A DNA stretch of 64,000 nt from Paenibacillus_AA sp045062745. Lineage in GTDB: Bacteria > Bacillota > Bacilli > Paenibacillales > NBRC-103111. A program made the position numbers and the translations under genes. Below are positions 62,745 through 64,000 of the stretch, one piece after another (positions within the stretch are counted from its first letter, which is position 1; the number at the start of each line of letters is the position of its first letter). The stretch lies in contig NZ_JBJGED010000012.1 of NCBI RefSeq assembly GCF_045062745.1, forward strand, positions 128,719 through 192,718. The letters are read 5' to 3'. The notes beneath the pieces are model-generated. The model saw nothing but the letters and a program-made list of their open reading frames with translations. It was not told the DNA's origin and did not search any database.

Positions 62745-64000
62745 TTGAAAATTCATATTGTGAAAAAAGGCGACACGATGTACGACATTGCCAAGAAGTA
62801 CAACGTGGAATTGCAGAAACTGATCGATTTCAACAAGCAGATCACAGACCCGGACCAAATCGAAGTGGGCATGAAAATCCGTATCCCTACGACTCCCGTA
62901 CCGGTAGCGCCGCCGGTCGGCGAGATTGTGCACAAGCACACCGTCGTACAAGGGGATACGCTGTGGAAGCTGTCCCAAGCTTGGGGGGTGCCGCTAAAGG
63001 CGGTTATCGACGCCAACCCGCATTTGAAGAACCCGAATATACTTATGACCGGAGACACTGTCTATATTCCCAAAGCGAAAGCAAGCACGCAGCAAGTGCC
63101 CGTGAGCGGTCACATGATGAGCAACAAGAAGCTCACCGCTCCGATCGTGGAGAACCCGCCACCGGCTCCCGCTCCGGAAGTAAAGCCTGCGGAGGAAGTA
63201 AAGCCTGTGGAGGAAGTAAAGCCTGTGGAAGTGAGCAAGCCCAAGTTGGAGCAGCCTACCGAGCAGCAAATGCCTTTCCCGAAAATGCCGGCGGTGCAAG
63301 CTCCTGTGCAAGCGCCCGTGCAGGCTGCAGTCAAGGCCGCCGAGGAAGCGCCTAAGCCGGTAAAGCAGGAGGAAGTCAAACCGATCGCGAAAGCCGAGCA
63401 GAAGCCGATCGCGAAGGCGGTGGAGAAAGCAGCGGAGAATGTGGCTCAGAAAGCAGTCGAGAATGTAGCGCAGAAGGCGGTGGAGAAGGCGGTGGAGAAA
63501 GCGGTGGAGAAAGCGCAAACGAAGCCAATGACGATGGAGGCCCCAAAAGCGGCCGTCAGCCCGGCAACGAAAAAATCGAATTCGCCCATGTATCAAGGCA
63601 TGGCGATGGAACCGGCCAACCCATGGGGCACCCTTGCCGTTGAACCGTTCATGCAGCAGCATATTCCGGCCGTCGAAGCTTCTTCCGGTATGGTATCGCC
63701 ATACAGCCATATGCCGGTGGGGCCATACAGCCATCAGCCGATGATATCGCCGTTCAGCAACGAATCGATGGTGTCACCGTACAGCAATGCGCCGATGGTG
63801 TCACCGTACAGCAACGCACCGATGGTATCGCCTGCAAGTATGAACGCACCGATGGTGTCGCCTTACAGCAATGCGCCGATGGTATCGCCGGCGAGCATGA
63901 ATGCGCCGATGGTATCGCCGGCAAGCATGAATGCGCCGATGGTATCGCCGGCGAGCATGAATGCGCCGATGGTATCGCCGGCAAGCATGAATGCGCCGAT
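62745..64000 (+). CDS. safA: SafA-like spore coat morphogenetic protein, two LysM domains, repeat tail (partial)
   Basis: The 3' end lies beyond the window; 418 codons are visible without a stop. Two LysM domains lie at residues 2-48 (IVKKGDTMYDIAKKY to MKIRIP) and 65-109 (HTVVQGDTLWKLSQAW to DTVYIP). A Pro/Glu/Lys/Val-rich linker follows, then Ala/Lys/Glu heptad-like helices (about 220-265, repeated VEKA). From residue 316 there are tandem NAPMVSP(Y/A)S units. Position after pheA matches B. subtilis safA, whose product binds spore peptidoglycan and SpoVID (also in this window). B. subtilis SafA has one LysM, so the second is a difference. TTG start with AGGAGGT 7 bases upstream. Confidence 0.88.
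   Translation, partial: MKIHIVKKGDTMYDIAKKYNVELQKLIDFNKQITDPDQIEVGMKIRIPTTPVPVAPPVGEIVHKHTVVQGDTLWKLSQAWGVPLKAVIDANPHLKNPNILMTGDTVYIPKAKASTQQVPVSGHMMSNKKLTAPIVENPPPAPAPEVKPAEEVKPVEEVKPVEVSKPKLEQPTEQQMPFPKMPAVQAPVQAPVQAAVKAAEEAPKPVKQEEVKPIAKAEQKPIAKAVEKAAENVAQKAVENVAQKAVEKAVEKAVEKAQTKPMTMEAPKAAVSPATKKSNSPMYQGMAMEPANPWGTLAVEPFMQQHIPAVEASSGMVSPYSHMPVGPYSHQPMISPFSNESMVSPYSNAPMVSPYSNAPMVSPASMNAPMVSPYSNAPMVSPASMNAPMVSPASMNAPMVSPASMNAPMVSPASMNAP
63690..64000 (+). repeat. Tandem coding repeats in safA, nearly identical 30-base units at the end
   Basis: Early units (from 63690) are variable: MVSPYSH, MPVGPYSH, MISPFSN, MVSPYSN. From about 63850 the unit settles into 30 bases encoding MNAPMVSPAS, with copies differing mainly by one silent base (GCG/GCA). 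The array runs past the window edge. Confidence 0.95.

Noticed and set aside
63690..64000. CRISPR-like array of 30-base repeats
   Set aside because: Units are directly contiguous with no spacers, stay in frame with safA and differ at third codon positions, so they are coding repeats.

Overview
The window reads as a chromosomal segment of a spore-forming, GC-rich Firmicute, most likely Paenibacillus or another Paenibacillaceae. The signs are moderately high GC coding sequence, strong AGGAGG ribosome sites, frequent TTG and GTG starts, and a gene order that follows a well-known Bacillus subtilis segment (tig-clpX-lonB-lonA-ysxC-hemAXCDBL-spoVID-valS-folC-spoIIB-maf-radC-mreBCD-minCD-spoIVFAB-rplU-prp-rpmA-spo0B-obg-pheB-thr-pheA-safA), with lineage-specific additions. 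Sporulation genes (spoVID, spoIIB-like, spoIVFA, spoIVFB, spo0B, safA) run through the whole window. Genus assignment is inference.

Layout. 1-10.4 kb: protein folding and quality control (tig, clpP, clpX, lonB, lonA, engB), with ispG and an antisense cell-wall amidase between them. 10.4-13.5 kb: a gap with a large stem-loop, three small conserved genes of unknown role, and speD behind a structured leader. 13.6-26.4 kb: tetrapyrrole synthesis in three units, hemA-hemX-sirC-hemC-cobA/hemD-hemB, hemE-hemH-hemY, and hemL. hemL is divergent from a Crp/Fnr-type regulator. The sirC and cobA domains place a siroheme branch inside the heme operon. HemH and HemY are the coproporphyrin-pathway types.

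26.5-31.3 kb: an envelope phosphodiester-glycosidase-like protein with a P/T/G-rich tail, a small membrane ORF coupled to an RluA-type pseudouridine synthase, spoVID, and two short membrane ORFs. 31.3-37.2 kb: valS under a T-box with a GUC specifier, then folC and murC. 37.3-42.3 kb: a SPOR-domain SpoIIB-like protein, a secreted amidase with three SLH domains, a DUF4321-like protein, maf and a glycerophosphodiesterase. 42.4-51.9 kb: radC, then the shape and division cluster mreBCD-minCD-rodA, then spoIVFA-spoIVFB and an RNase E/G gene. 51.9-55.2 kb: L21 leader, rplU, prp, rpmA (with a Prp-cleavable L27 extension), spo0B and obg.

55.2-57.3 kb: an AT-richer reverse-strand insert (membrane protein, DUF3231-type protein) plus a NUDIX gene. 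57.4-62.6 kb: pheB with an unusual low-complexity N-terminus, then hom-thrC-thrB-pheA. 62.7 kb to the end: safA, with two LysM domains, cut by the window edge inside a tandem-repeat tail.

No tRNA, rRNA, insertion sequence, prophage or CRISPR array was seen. The less ordinary items are the repeat tail of SafA, the tandem-repeat extension on PheB, the unlisted 54-residue membrane protein upstream of valS, the stem-loop at 10.5 kb, the speD leader, and a forward terminator embedded in the coding region of a convergent gene.
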